DNA from: Sphingopyxis sp. GW247-27LB
GTDB lineage: Bacteria > Pseudomonadota > Alphaproteobacteria > Sphingomonadales > Sphingomonadaceae
DNA length: 64,000 nucleotides
Assembly: GCF_002277025.1 (NCBI RefSeq)
Contig: NZ_NIWD01000002.1
Span: 647,075-711,074 of the forward strand
Direction: 5' to 3'
The position numbers and the translations under genes are program-made. Of the stretch, positions 50,035 to 59,137 are shown one piece after another (position 1 is the stretch's first letter; each line of letters opens with the position of its first letter). The notes under the pieces are model-generated. The model was not told where the DNA came from. It worked only from the letters and a program-made list of their open reading frames with translations, and made no database searches.

Positions 50035-51405
50035 ATGGAACGGGGATCCATCGCACTCGACCGCCGCGGCTTTGCCGGAGGCCTGATGGCGGCCGCCTTC
50101 GCCGGCCTCGCGCTTCATAGCCGGCATGCCTCCGCCGCGATGCTGGCCGAAGGGCAGGGCTTCGGTGCACCGATCCCCGACCCGGCGGGCATCCTCGACC
50201 TGCCACCGGGCTTTTCCTACAAGATTATTTCGCAATTCGGACAGGCGATGAGCGACGGGCGCAAGGTGCCGAACAGCGCCGATGGCATGGGCTGCGCGAC
50301 GCTCGCCGATGGGCGCCTGTGTCTGATGCGCAACCATGAGCTTGGGGCCGACGAACTCGATTATGGGGCCTGCGCGGTGGGCACCGGCGCCGATGCCGCC
50401 GCGTTCGACTGCGTTCGCGGCGGAAGCGGCGAGGCGCTTCCGGGCGGCGTGTCGACCCTGATCCTCGATCCGGCGACGCTCGCGGTCGAGGAGCAATATC
50501 TCGCGCTGGTCGGCACGATCCGCAACTGCTCGGGCGGAATGACGCCGTGGGGCAGCTGGCTGAGCTGCGAGGAGGATGTATCGCGCGCTGTCGGGCGGCA
50601 CGGGCAGGACCATGGCTGGGTGTTCGAAACGCCCCTCGCGCCCGGCGGGCTCGTTGCCGCCGAACCGATCCGCGCGATGGGCCGGTTCAACCACGAAGCC
50701 GCCGTCTGCGATCCGAAAAGCGGTGCGATCTATATGACCGAGGACCGGCGGGACAGCCTCTTCTACCGTTTCCTGCCCGCGGTGCCCGGACAGCTCCGGC
50801 AAGGCGGGCGCTTGCAGGCGCTGGCGCTGCTCGACCCCGCGCTCGCGGATACGCGCAACTGGTCGCGTCCGGTGCTTGCGAGCGGTGGCTGGAACGATGT
50901 GCGCTGGATCGATCTCGACGAGGTCGAAAGCCCCGGGGACGACCTGCGCAAGCGCGGGGCGCGGGCCGGCGCGGCGATCTTCGCGCGCGGCGAGGGGATC
51001 CACGGCGGCGATGGCGAGATCTATTTCACCTGCACCTCGGGCGGCCCCGCGCGGCGCGGGCAGATCATGCGCTATCGACCGTCGCCCGCTGAAGGCTCCG
51101 CGGCGGAGGCGAAGGTGCCCGGCAAGCTGCAACTCTTTCTCGAATCGACCGAGCCCGAGCATTTCAGCTTCGGCGACAATCTGATCGTGGCGCCCAACGG
51201 CCACCTCATCGTCTGCGAAGACCGGCGCGGCGCGCGGCCTGGCAATTGGCTGCGCGGCGTCACGCCGGACGGCGGGGTCTATCCCTTCGCCCGCGTGGCC
51301 GCACAGACCAAATGCGCGGGCGTCTGCTTCGCGCCCGACGGTCGAACGATGTTCCTCAATCTCTACAGCCCGGCACGGACGATCGCCGTGCGCGGGCCGT
51401 TTTGA
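50035..51405 (+). CDS. PhoX-like (DUF839) exported protein, Tat substrate
   Basis: 456 aa. The twin-arginine signal (LDRRGFAGGLMAAAFAGLALHS) points to folded export by Tat. The PhoX/DUF839 domain carries ADGMGCATLADGRLCLMRNHE, GGMTPWGSWLSCEEDVSRA, GRFNHEAAVCDPKSGAIYMTEDR (metal-binding Glu/Asp) and a C-terminal CEDRRGARPGNWLRGVTPDG. PhoX proteins are Ca/Fe alkaline phosphatases, so a periplasmic phosphatase is likely, but the family also has non-phosphatase members. Start at 50035. Confidence 0.88.
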   Translation: MERGSIALDRRGFAGGLMAAAFAGLALHSRHASAAMLAEGQGFGAPIPDPAGILDLPPGFSYKIISQFGQAMSDGRKVPNSADGMGCATLADGRLCLMRNHELGADELDYGACAVGTGADAAAFDCVRGGSGEALPGGVSTLILDPATLAVEEQYLALVGTIRNCSGGMTPWGSWLSCEEDVSRAVGRHGQDHGWVFETPLAPGGLVAAEPIRAMGRFNHEAAVCDPKSGAIYMTEDRRDSLFYRFLPAVPGQLRQGGRLQALALLDPALADTRNWSRPVLASGGWNDVRWIDLDEVESPGDDLRKRGARAGAAIFARGEGIHGGDGEIYFTCTSGGPARRGQIMRYRPSPAEGSAAEAKVPGKLQLFLESTEPEHFSFGDNLIVAPNGHLIVCEDRRGARPGNWLRGVTPDGGVYPFARVAAQTKCAGVCFAPDGRTMFLNLYSPARTIAVRGPF

Positions 51406-51413
51406 GTTGTTCT

Positions 51414-51510
51414 CCTCCCGCTTGCGGGAGGGGTTAGGGGAGGGCATGTCGGGTAAAGCGCGCCCGCAACAGGCCCTCCCCCGACCCCTCCCGCAAGCGG
51501 GAGGGGGGAG
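51414..51510. repeat. Inverted pair of hairpin-plus-tail repeats without a gene
   Basis: Left arm CTCCCGCTTGCGGGAGGGG with tail TTAGGGGAGGGC (51414-51445). Right arm is its inverse, GCCCTCCCCCGACCCCTCCC then GCAAGCGGGAGGG (51473-51508). The 27 nt between them is unique. The layout matches the ends of the DUF559 element without the gene, so this may be a gene-less derivative. Confidence 0.65.
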
Positions 51511-51516
51511 CATCGA

Positions 51517-52767
51517 TCAGATCCGCTCGATGATGATCGCCGGCGCCATGCCGCCCGCGGCGCACATGGTGACGAGGCCATAGCGGCCGCCCGAGCGTTC
51601 GAGTTCGTCGAGCGCGGTTCCGATCAGGATCGAGCCGGTGGCGCCGATTGGATGGCCGAGCGCCATCGCGCCGCCGTTGATGTTCACCTTTTCGCGGTCG
51701 AGGTCGAGGTCGCGGATGAACTTCTCGGCGACCACCGAGAAAGCCTCGTTGATTTCCCAGACGTCGATGTCTTCCTTCTTGAGGCCGGCCTTTTCGAGCA
51801 CCTTCTTCGCCGCCGGAACCGGGGCGTTGAGCATCAGCGTCGGATCGTCGCCGATATTGGCATAGGCGACGATGCGCGCGCGGGGCTTCAGGCCGTGCTT
51901 GTCGGCATAATCCTTCGAGGTCAGCAGGATCGCGGCGGCGCCGTCGACGACGCCCGACGAGTTGCCGGCATGGTGGAAGTGCTGGATATCGACATCGGGA
52001 TAGCGGCGGTTGATCTGCTTGCGGAAGGTGACGCCGCCGCCGAGGTCGAAATCGGCGAGGCCGGCGAAGCTCGGCTTCAGCGCCGCGAGGCCTTCGGCGG
52101 TGGTTTCGGGCCGCGGGAATTCTTCGCGATCGAGCGCAACGCTGCCGTCGGGGTTGAGCACCGGCACGACCGATTTGTTGAAGCGGCCTTCCTTGATCGC
52201 CATGTCGGCGCGCTGCTGGCTGACCAGCGCGAGCGCATCGAGCGCTTCGCGGCTGATCCCCTCCATCGTCGCGATCGCGTCGCCGCAGATGCCCTGGTGC
52301 GACTGCGGGTGAATGTCGTCGAGCGCCTCGTGGCCCGACCCCATGCCGAGCGGCTTGATGCCGGCATTGGCCTGTTCGGCGGCGTGCGCGGCGGTAAAGC
52401 TCATCATTTCGGTGCCGCCCGCGATGACGCAATCCTCCATTCCGCTCATCACGCTCGCCGCGGCGAAGTTCACCGAGCTGATGCCGCCACCGCAGAAGCG
52501 GTCGAGCGTCGTGCCGCTGGCCTTGGTATCATAACCCGCCGACAGCGCGGCCATGCGGCCGAGGTCGCCGCCCTGCTTGCCGTTCTGGCTGGAGGTCGAC
52601 CAGACGATGTCGTCGACGGTCGCGGTGTCGAGGTTGTTGCGGTCGCGGATCGCGGCGAGCACCGTCGCGGCCAAGTGCTGCGGGTGGAGGTGCGACAGCG
52701 CGCCCTTGCCGGGCTTGCCGATCCCGCGCGGGGTGCGGACGGCGTCGATGATATAGGCTTCGGACAT
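51517..52767 (-). CDS. Acetyl-CoA acetyltransferase/thiolase
   Basis: 416 aa. Catalytic residues: Cys in DRFCGGGISSVNFA (about residue 92), His in NINGGAMALGHPIGATGS (about 369), Cys in MCAAGGMAPAI (about 399), and INEAF. It cleaves 3-ketoacyl-CoA with CoA, the last step of a beta-oxidation round. It lies 29 nt downstream of an SDR gene on the same strand and probably shares its transcript with the dehydrogenases upstream. Confidence 0.93.
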   Translation of the reverse strand: MSEAYIIDAVRTPRGIGKPGKGALSHLHPQHLAATVLAAIRDRNNLDTATVDDIVWSTSSQNGKQGGDLGRMAALSAGYDTKASGTTLDRFCGGGISSVNFAAASVMSGMEDCVIAGGTEMMSFTAAHAAEQANAGIKPLGMGSGHEALDDIHPQSHQGICGDAIATMEGISREALDALALVSQQRADMAIKEGRFNKSVVPVLNPDGSVALDREEFPRPETTAEGLAALKPSFAGLADFDLGGGVTFRKQINRRYPDVDIQHFHHAGNSSGVVDGAAAILLTSKDYADKHGLKPRARIVAYANIGDDPTLMLNAPVPAAKKVLEKAGLKKEDIDVWEINEAFSVVAEKFIRDLDLDREKVNINGGAMALGHPIGATGSILIGTALDELERSGGRYGLVTMCAAGGMAPAIIIERI

Positions 52768-52796
52768 GTGAACTTCCTTTCAGTCGGGGAGAGTGA

Positions 52797-53579
52797 TTAA
52801 CGGGGAGCCATGCGGATCGCGCCATCGAGACGCACCGCCTGGCCGTTGAAATAGGTGTTGCGGACCATTTCCATCGCAAGGCTCGCATATTCTTCGGCCT
52901 TGCCGAGCCGCTTGGGAAAGGGGACCGAGGCCTCCAGGCTTTCCTTCACCTTCGGGTTCATATTGCCGAGCAGCGGCGTGCCGAACACACCGGGCATGAT
53001 CGAATTGACCCGGATGCCGAGGTCCATAAGGTCGCGGGCCATCGGCAGCACGAGGCCGTTCACGCCCGCCTTCGCCGAGCCGTAGATCACCTGGCCGATC
53101 TGCGCGTCCTGCGCCGCGACCGACGCGGTGAAGACGATCGCGCCGCGCTCGCCGTCTTCCATCTCGGGAAGGGTCGCCATGCCCTCGGCGGCGATCGAGC
53201 CGATGCGGTAGCTCGCGGTCAATATGCCCGCGACGCCATAGGCATAATCCTCGGTCGGGGTACGGCGGAACGTGCCCGTTTCCTTGTCATAGGCCAGCGT
53301 CTTGCCGCGGCGCGAGGTCATCGCGCAGTGGACGGCGACGCGCTCCTGCCCGTGCGCCGCGCGCGCCTTGGCGAAGCCATCCAGGACCGATTGCTCGTCG
53401 GTGATGTCGACATGGACGAACAGCCCGCCGATCGACTTCGCGACCTCTTCGCCGAGCGCGTCGTTGATATCGAAGAGGGCGACTTTGACCCCCGCGGCGG
53501 CAAGCGCCTCGGCGGTCGCGCGGCCGAGGCCGGATGCGCCGCCGGTGACGACAGCGGCGATGGAGGAATCGATTTTCAT
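52797..53579 (-). CDS. Short-chain dehydrogenase/reductase (3-hydroxyacyl-CoA dehydrogenase type)
   Basis: 260 aa. Cofactor motif VVTGGASGLGRATAEALAA (TGxxxGxG, about residues 11-29), LFDINDA preferring NAD, and the active-site Tyr/Lys in YGSAKAGVNGLVLPM (about 167-181), with the catalytic Ser in IVFTASVAA. LGKAEEYASLAMEMVRNTYF and YFNGQAVRLDGAIRM are typical of HSD10-like 3-hydroxyacyl-CoA dehydrogenases. Together with the thiolase it would finish beta-oxidation. Confidence 0.92.
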   Translation of the reverse strand: MKIDSSIAAVVTGGASGLGRATAEALAAAGVKVALFDINDALGEEVAKSIGGLFVHVDITDEQSVLDGFAKARAAHGQERVAVHCAMTSRRGKTLAYDKETGTFRRTPTEDYAYGVAGILTASYRIGSIAAEGMATLPEMEDGERGAIVFTASVAAQDAQIGQVIYGSAKAGVNGLVLPMARDLMDLGIRVNSIMPGVFGTPLLGNMNPKVKESLEASVPFPKRLGKAEEYASLAMEMVRNTYFNGQAVRLDGAIRMAPR

Positions 53580-53592
53580 GGGGAGGCTCCTC

Positions 53593-54798
53593 TCAGGCTG
53601 GTATCTCGTTGAAGGGGACGCCCTTGTCGGGGCGATGATCCTGCGGCAGGCCGAGAATCTTCTCGGCGATCGTGTTGAGCAGGGTTTCGTCCGACCCGCC
53701 CGCGATGCGGCCCGTCGGGGCGTTGATCCAGCTCGACGCCCAATCGTCCTTGGGCGAGGCGTGCTCGTCGAAGGCGAAACCGCCCGCGCCCTGCAGGTCG
53801 ATCGCGAGTTCCGACAGCTTCTGGCGCGAGCGCACCGCGACGAGCTTGTTGAGCGAGCCCTCGGGGCCGGGCGTCATGCCGGCCTCCATCATCCGCCGCG
53901 CGCGCAGGTTGATCGAATCGAGCCCGGCGCGCATCGCATAGTTGCGCGCGATCTGCTGGCGGATGCGGCCGTCCTCGATCGCCGGGCGGCCGTTCAGCCG
54001 CACCTCCTTGGCCAGTTCGACGAACAGATCGAGGTGCGGGCCGAAACCGGCGCTGTCGGTCGCGACATAGCGCTCGATCATCAAGGTCGCGATCGCGACC
54101 GCGAAGCCCCCGCCGACCGGCGACATGCGATGGTCGTCGCTGATCTTCACGTCGTCGAAGAAGACCTCGTTGACGTGGCTATCGCCGCCCGCGAGCTTGA
54201 TCGGGCGCACGGTGACGCCGGGCGCCTTCATGTCGACCCAGAAGTAGGTAAGGCCCTTGTGCTTGGCGACCGTAGGGTCGGTGCGGACGACGATGACGCC
54301 ATAGTCGGAATATTGCGCCCAGCTCGTCCACACCTTCTGCCCGTTGATCTTCCAGCCGTTGCCGTCGGTCTCGGCGCGGGTGCGCAGCCCCGCGAGGTCG
54401 GTGCCGCCCGAGGGTTCCGAAAAGAGCTGGCACCAGATTTCTTCGCCCTGCAGCGCCTTCACCACGCGCTCCTTCACGAAGTCGCGGTCGCTGCCGAACT
54501 GCATCAGCACCGGCACCGGCATGCCGAGCGAGATGCCGAAATAGACGTTGGGGAAGCCGTGCTTCATCTCCTCGGCCTCGAAGCTGACCTTCTCGATATG
54601 ACCGAGGCCCTGCCCGCCGACGTCCTTCGGCCAGTTGATGCCGGCATAGCCCGCGTCGAACTTGGCCTTCTGATAGCGGCGACCGAGCGCCAGATCCGCT
54701 TCGACGCTCAGACCCTTGCGCGCCGCCTTGCCGAAGGTCGGCACCATCGATTCGCACCAGGCCGCGGCCTTGGCGCGCCAGGCTTCGAGATCGCTCAT
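53593..54798 (-). CDS. Acyl-CoA dehydrogenase, large FadE-type subunit
   Basis: 401 aa from the ATG at 54798 (ATGA overlap with the preceding gene). Segments: GYAGINWPKDVGGQGLGHIE, IWCQLFSEPSGGTDLAGLRTRA (FAD/substrate loop), GWKINGQKVWTSWAQYSDYG, VNEVFFDDVKISDDHRM, and a C-terminal IAGGSDETLLNTIAEKILGLP in which the Glu-Thr-Leu-Leu motif replaces GTxE. This subtype pairs with a second subunit in bile-acid or terpenoid degradation. Its partner is probably the gene directly upstream. Confidence 0.91.
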   Translation of the reverse strand: MSDLEAWRAKAAAWCESMVPTFGKAARKGLSVEADLALGRRYQKAKFDAGYAGINWPKDVGGQGLGHIEKVSFEAEEMKHGFPNVYFGISLGMPVPVLMQFGSDRDFVKERVVKALQGEEIWCQLFSEPSGGTDLAGLRTRAETDGNGWKINGQKVWTSWAQYSDYGVIVVRTDPTVAKHKGLTYFWVDMKAPGVTVRPIKLAGGDSHVNEVFFDDVKISDDHRMSPVGGGFAVAIATLMIERYVATDSAGFGPHLDLFVELAKEVRLNGRPAIEDGRIRQQIARNYAMRAGLDSINLRARRMMEAGMTPGPEGSLNKLVAVRSRQKLSELAIDLQGAGGFAFDEHASPKDDWASSWINAPTGRIAGGSDETLLNTIAEKILGLPQDHRPDKGVPFNEIPA

Positions 54799-55889
54799 GC
54801 CGCTTCTCCTGCCAACCGGTCGACGAGAATGTCCTCCCAGAACAGGCTGCTTCCCTGTTCGAGCGCGAGGCTGCGCGCGCGGCGCATGTGCAGGTGGAGC
54901 CCGATTTCCCATGTCACGCCGATGCCGCCGTGGATCTGGATGCAGTCGCGCGCCGCGGTGTCATAGGCGTCGGTCGCCGACAGGCGCGCCGCGGCGGCGG
55001 CGGTGATGAAATCGGCCTGACCCTCGCGCGAGGAGGCATGGATGCAATTGGCGCGTGCCAACTCGACGAGCCCATAGAGTTCGGCGATGCGATGCTTGAT
55101 CGACTGGAAGGCGCCGATCGGCTGGCCGAACGCCTTGCGCGTCAGCGCATAGTCGCGCGCGATCTCCATCAGCGCCTCGGCGCCGCCGGTCTGCTCGTGC
55201 GCGGTGATGACCGCCTGCAGCGCGAGGATGTGGAGCGAGGCGTCGCGCGCGCCGCTCCCGACGGCCAGCGCTTCGGCCGCGGTGCCCCGGAATTCCAGGT
55301 CGGCGATGCAGCGGCTGTTGTCGAAGCTGGCGACCGCGGTGCGCGGGGTGTCCGCCAGATCGGCGATCGCGAGCACCGGCATGCCGGGCCCATTGGCGAA
55401 GACGATCGCGACATCGGCGGCGAGCCCGCCCGTGACGCCGGCGCCGATGCCGTCGAGCCGGTCGTCGGTGAAGGTGATGCCGGGCTGGGCCGGCAGCGCG
55501 TCGGGGCCTGCGGCGAAGACCACCGCGCCGATCGCTTCGCCGCTCGCGAGCCCCGGAAGCCAGCGCGCCTTCTGCGCATCGCTGCCGTAAAGCTCGATCG
55601 CCTTTGCGACCCCGAAGCTCGAGGTCAGGAAAGGCGCGCCGCTCAGCGTCCGGCCTGCTTGATGCGTGACCAACCCCATCTCGACGAGGCCGAGCGCGAG
55701 ACCGCCATGGGCTTCGGGCAGGGCGAGGGCGGTCCAGCCTTGCTCTTTCGCGGTGGTCCAGAAGGCTTCGTGGTAGCGGCCCGTGGTTTCGAGCAGCGGA
55801 AGCAGGTCGTCCTTCTTCATCCGCGCTTCGAGCACGCGCCGCGATTCGGTCGCGATCGCCTGCTGCCCCTCGTCGTACAAGATCGACAT
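54795..55889 (-). CDS. Acyl-CoA dehydrogenase, partner subunit
   Basis: 364 aa. An acyl-CoA dehydrogenase fold with a weakly conserved middle domain (FADGPGMPVLAIADL-like stretch, VVFAAGPDALPAQPG in place of the usual FAD loop) and a good C-terminal domain (YALTRKAFGQPIGAFQSIKHR, IQIHGGIGVTWEIGLHLHMRR). It lacks a clear catalytic Glu. The stop overlaps the next gene's start by ATGA. This fits the non-catalytic subunit of an alpha2beta2 FadE. Confidence 0.9.
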   Translation of the reverse strand: MSILYDEGQQAIATESRRVLEARMKKDDLLPLLETTGRYHEAFWTTAKEQGWTALALPEAHGGLALGLVEMGLVTHQAGRTLSGAPFLTSSFGVAKAIELYGSDAQKARWLPGLASGEAIGAVVFAAGPDALPAQPGITFTDDRLDGIGAGVTGGLAADVAIVFANGPGMPVLAIADLADTPRTAVASFDNSRCIADLEFRGTAAEALAVGSGARDASLHILALQAVITAHEQTGGAEALMEIARDYALTRKAFGQPIGAFQSIKHRIAELYGLVELARANCIHASSREGQADFITAAAAARLSATDAYDTAARDCIQIHGGIGVTWEIGLHLHMRRARSLALEQGSSLFWEDILVDRLAGEAA

Positions 55890-55936
55890 CGGTCCCGATT
55901 CCTCACCCTTGATGATCGCCGCCCATCATCCGTACG

Positions 55937-55952
55937 TTAACGTAAACGTCAA
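55937..55952. promoter_or_regulatory. ACGT-centred palindrome upstream of acyl-CoA dehydrogenase pair
   Basis: TTAACGTAAACGTCAA in the gap between two acyl-CoA dehydrogenase transcripts, about 47 bp upstream of the 55889 start. It resembles the TTGACGT-type sites reported for LiuR/TetR regulators of acyl-CoA catabolism. Matches the site at 57233. Confidence 0.5.
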
Positions 55953-56002
55953 GCACTTTGACGCTACGGATTTTGGGCAGGTCGTTGGCTCTCCGCGTGG
56001 GA

Positions 56003-57187
56003 TCAGGCCTGCTGCGCCTTCCAGTCGCGCTTGATCTTCTTGGCGAGGCTCCATTTGTGGACCTCGGTGGGGCCGTCGTAGATGCGGAAGGCACGGACTT
56101 CGCGGAACACCTGCTCGACGATCGTCTTGTCGGTGACCCCGGTGCCGCCCATCACCTGGACGCAGCGGTCGGCGATCCGCATCAGCGCCTCGGACACCGC
56201 GACCTTCGCCATCGAGCTTTCGGCGGTGCCGAGCGACCCGGTGTCGAGCACGCCCGCGCACCAGTCGATCATCAGCTCGGCCTGTTTGATGTCTATGAGG
56301 TTTTCGGCGAGCATGAAGCCGACGCCTTCATGATCGACCAGCGGCTTGCCGAAGGCGTGGCGGCGGTTCGCATAGTCGGTCGCGATCTCGTTGGCGCGGA
56401 TGCAGGCGCCGAGCCAGCGCATGCAGTGCGACAGGCGGGCAGGGGACAGGCGGACCTGCGCATAGCGAAAGCCTTCGCCGGCCTGTCCGAGCATCTGGTC
56501 GGCAGGAACCCGCAGATTGTCGATGGTCAGCGTCGCGTGGCCGCCCGGCATCGAACTGTCGATGGTGTTCGGTATATGATCGATGCGGATGGCGGGGTCG
56601 GGCAGGTCGATCAGGAACATGCACGCGCCTTCCTCGGCCTTCGCCATGACGATGCCGACGCGTGCACCCTCGGCACCGGTGATGAAGGTCTTGCGGCCGC
56701 TTACCACCCAATGATTGCCGTCGGGGCGGCATGTCGTCTGCATCATCGAGGGGTCGGACCCCGCGCCGCCCTCGTCGGCGGGTTCGGTCATGAAGAAGGC
56801 GGAGCGAACGCGCCCCTCGACCATCGGCTTCAGGAAGCGCTCCTTGAGTTCGGGGCTGCCTTCCTTGCCGAGCAGATACATATTGCCCTCGTCGGGCGCC
56901 ATGGTGTTGCAGGCAAGCGGGCCGAGCGGCGACAGGCCGCTCTTGATCAGCACCACCGCGGTCTCGCGCTGGTTGAGATGGCTGCCGTCATCGAGGATAT
57001 GGGGTGTCAGCACGCCCGCGGCGCGCGCATTTTCCCGCATGTCCATCACCAGCTCATCGGTCGGTGCGCCGTGATGGTCGCGGCGCGGGTCCTTTTCATA
57101 AGGGACCACCGTTTCGCGGACGAACGCCTCGACCTTGGCCGCAATCGCCAGTGCGCGATCCGATATGCCTGTGTTCGTCGCCGTCAT
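56003..57187 (-). CDS. Acyl-CoA dehydrogenase (ACAD10/11-like)
   Basis: 394 aa. Full-length: SAFFMTEPADEGGAGSDPSMMQTTC (FAD/substrate loop), GNHWVVSGRKTFITGA, ATLTIDNLRVPADQML, and a C-terminal VQVMGGTGVTDKTIVEQVFREVRAFRIYDGPTEVHKWSLA. The GPTEVHKWSLAKKI ending is characteristic of the ACAD10/11-like type acting on longer or branched acyl-CoAs. Its own promoter gap (57188-57311) is shared divergently with the nitronate monooxygenase and carries a palindrome. Confidence 0.92.
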   Translation of the reverse strand: MTATNTGISDRALAIAAKVEAFVRETVVPYEKDPRRDHHGAPTDELVMDMRENARAAGVLTPHILDDGSHLNQRETAVVLIKSGLSPLGPLACNTMAPDEGNMYLLGKEGSPELKERFLKPMVEGRVRSAFFMTEPADEGGAGSDPSMMQTTCRPDGNHWVVSGRKTFITGAEGARVGIVMAKAEEGACMFLIDLPDPAIRIDHIPNTIDSSMPGGHATLTIDNLRVPADQMLGQAGEGFRYAQVRLSPARLSHCMRWLGACIRANEIATDYANRRHAFGKPLVDHEGVGFMLAENLIDIKQAELMIDWCAGVLDTGSLGTAESSMAKVAVSEALMRIADRCVQVMGGTGVTDKTIVEQVFREVRAFRIYDGPTEVHKWSLAKKIKRDWKAQQA

Positions 57188-57231
57188 TCCGATTCCCTTC
57201 GCTACCTAACTATTTTGACTCCGAACCCGAC

Positions 57232-57249
57232 GTTGACGTAAGCGTCAAC
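57232..57249. promoter_or_regulatory. Perfect 18-bp palindrome in divergent promoter
   Basis: GTTGACG-TAAG-CGTCAAC: 7-bp perfect half-sites around a 4-bp centre, between an acyl-CoA dehydrogenase gene and the nitronate monooxygenase gene. It matches the site at 55937 in the TTGACGT/CGTCAA half. Candidate operator for a shared catabolic regulator, which is not encoded in the window. Confidence 0.6.
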
Positions 57250-57311
57250 TTAATTCAAGGGTGAAGTCGGCAATGCCGTAAGGGCAGGATCGAACAAGGG
57301 AAGGACAGCGC

Positions 57312-58292
57312 ATGGCTTTCAAGACGCGGATCACGGAAATGCTGGGGATCGAGCATCCGATCGTGCAGGGCGGGATGCAGAGCGTCGGCTATGCCGAGCT
57401 GGCGAGCGCGGTGTCGAATGCCGGAGGCCTCGGCATTTTGACCGCGTTGACGCAGCCGTCGCCGGAAGCGCTGCGCGATGAGATCGAGCGCTGCCGGTCG
57501 ATGACCGACAAGCCCTTCGGCGTGAACATGACGGTCTTCCCGACGATCAACGCGCCCGATTATAAGGCTTATGCCCAGGCGATCATCGACGGCGGGGTCA
57601 AGATCGTCGAGACCGCGGGCACCCAGGCGGTGCGCGAAATCTGGGAGATGCTGAAGCCGCACGGCGTGACGATCCTCCACAAATGCACGGCGGTGCGCCA
57701 CGCGCTGTCGGCCGAGAAGGCGGGCTGCGACATCATCTCGATCGACGGGTTCGAATGCGCGGGGCATCCGGGCGAGGACGATATTCCGGGGCTGATCCTG
57801 ATCCCCGCGGCGGCCGACAAGGTGAAAATCCCGATGCTGGCCTCTGGCGGTTTCGGCGACGGGCGCGGGCTCGTCGCGGCGCTTTCGCTGGGCGCCGAGG
57901 GCATCAACATGGGCACGCGCTTCTGCGCGACCAAGGAAGCGCCGATCCACGACAATGTGAAGCAGGCCTATGTCGAGAATGACGAGCGCGGCAGCTTCCT
58001 GATTTTCCGCAGCCTCAAGAACACCGCGCGCGTCGGCAAGAGCGCGGTGTCCGAAGAGGTGGTGCGCCGCCTGTCGGTTCCCGACGCGACCTTCGCCGAT
58101 GTCGCCGAACTGGTGAACGGCAAGGCTGGCCGCGAACTTCTCGAAACCGGTGATCTCACCAAGGGCGTTTTCTGGGCGGGGATGGTCCAGGGGCTGATCC
58201 ACGACATCCCGACCTGCCAGCAGCTGATCGACCGCATCATCGCCGAGGCCGACGCGATCGTCGACCAGCGGCTCGCGGGGTTCCGCCGCTAG
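57312..58292 (+). CDS. Nitronate monooxygenase-like flavoenzyme
   Basis: 326 aa. FMN TIM-barrel: MLGIEHPIVQGGMQSVGYAELASAVSNAGGLGIL at the N-terminus, FGVNMTVFPT, and the phosphate-binding ASGGFGDGRGLVAALSLGAEGINMGTRF (about residues 178-205). The catalytic His region is HKCTAVRHALSAEKAGCD. It oxidises nitronates, or in related enzymes serves as a flavin-dependent enoyl-CoA or quinone-reductase-like protein. Such genes are common in CoA-ester operons of sphingomonads, where the true substrate is unclear. Confidence 0.88.
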   Translation: MAFKTRITEMLGIEHPIVQGGMQSVGYAELASAVSNAGGLGILTALTQPSPEALRDEIERCRSMTDKPFGVNMTVFPTINAPDYKAYAQAIIDGGVKIVETAGTQAVREIWEMLKPHGVTILHKCTAVRHALSAEKAGCDIISIDGFECAGHPGEDDIPGLILIPAAADKVKIPMLASGGFGDGRGLVAALSLGAEGINMGTRFCATKEAPIHDNVKQAYVENDERGSFLIFRSLKNTARVGKSAVSEEVVRRLSVPDATFADVAELVNGKAGRELLETGDLTKGVFWAGMVQGLIHDIPTCQQLIDRIIAEADAIVDQRLAGFRR

Positions 58293-59029
58293 CGCGGGCC
58301 GCCGTCGACCCGCACGAGCGCGCCGGTCGTGTAGGTCGACGCGGGGCTGGCGAGCATCAGCGCCGCGGTCACGATCTCCTCGGGGCGCCCCGGCCGGCCG
58401 AGCGCGACGGGCTGTGCCTCGCGCTTCCCCGGCTCCCACGCTTCGGCGATGTCGGTCAGGAACGGCCCCGGCGCGATCGTGTTGACGCGCACCTTGGGCG
58501 CATATTCGCGGCTCAGCGACACCGACATGGCGTTGAGCGCCGCTTTTGCCGCACCATAGGGAACGACCGTCGGCAGCGCTTCGAGCGAGCCGGTCGAGCT
58601 GATGTTGATGATGCAGCCACCTTCGCCCTGGCTCATCCGGTGCGCGACCTGGCTCGCGAGGCGGAAAGGGCCCTTGAAGTTGAGGTTCAGCACCGAATCG
58701 AACAGGCTCTCGGGCATCTCGTGGCTCGGGCATGCGGGCGACATGCCGGCATTGTTGATCAATATGTCGATCCGGCCGAATTCGGTATAGACGGCCTCGA
58801 CCAGCGCGTCGATCTCGTCCCAGCGGCCGCAGTGCACCGCATGCGCCATCGCCTTGCGGCCGAACGCGCGGCATTCCGCCGCGACCTCCTCGCAATTGTC
58901 GAGCTTGCGGCTCGCGACGATGACGTCGGCGCCGCGCTCGGCAAGCGCCTTGACCATGCGGTAGCCGAGCCCGCGCGACCCGCCGGTGACGAGCGCGACT
59001 TTGCCGGTGAAGTCGAAGAGAGGATCCAT
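58289..59029 (-). CDS. Short-chain dehydrogenase/reductase
   Basis: 246 aa. TGGSRGLGYRMVKALAERGADVIV (TGxxxGxG, about residues 15-38), NNAGMSP, INISSTGSLEALPTVVPYGAAKAALNAMSVSLSREYAPK with catalytic Ser/Tyr/Lys, and an APGPFLTDIAEAW tail segment. VASRKLDNCEE after the second strand suggests NADP preference. It overlaps the convergent nitronate monooxygenase gene by 4 nt. Probably reduces or oxidises a 3-hydroxy/keto-acyl intermediate. Confidence 0.9.
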   Translation of the reverse strand: MDPLFDFTGKVALVTGGSRGLGYRMVKALAERGADVIVASRKLDNCEEVAAECRAFGRKAMAHAVHCGRWDEIDALVEAVYTEFGRIDILINNAGMSPACPSHEMPESLFDSVLNLNFKGPFRLASQVAHRMSQGEGGCIINISSTGSLEALPTVVPYGAAKAALNAMSVSLSREYAPKVRVNTIAPGPFLTDIAEAWEPGKREAQPVALGRPGRPEEIVTAALMLASPASTYTTGALVRVDGGPR

Positions 59030-59041
59030 GTTGCTTTCCCT

Positions 59042-59049
59042 TTACGTAA
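59042..59049. promoter_or_regulatory. Possible weak ACGT-type operator
   Basis: TTACGTAA within CCTTTACGTAAGG, 13 nt upstream of the SDR start. It shares the TACGTAA core with the stronger palindromes at 55937 and 57232. Alone it would not be convincing. Confidence 0.3.
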
Positions 59050-59137
59050 GGTGCCGACGATGGGGAATTGCGGGCAGGGGGTCAAGCGCCGCGCGCCGGG
59101 CCTCGACGAACGCGCCCGCGCGCTCTAGGGAGCGCGC

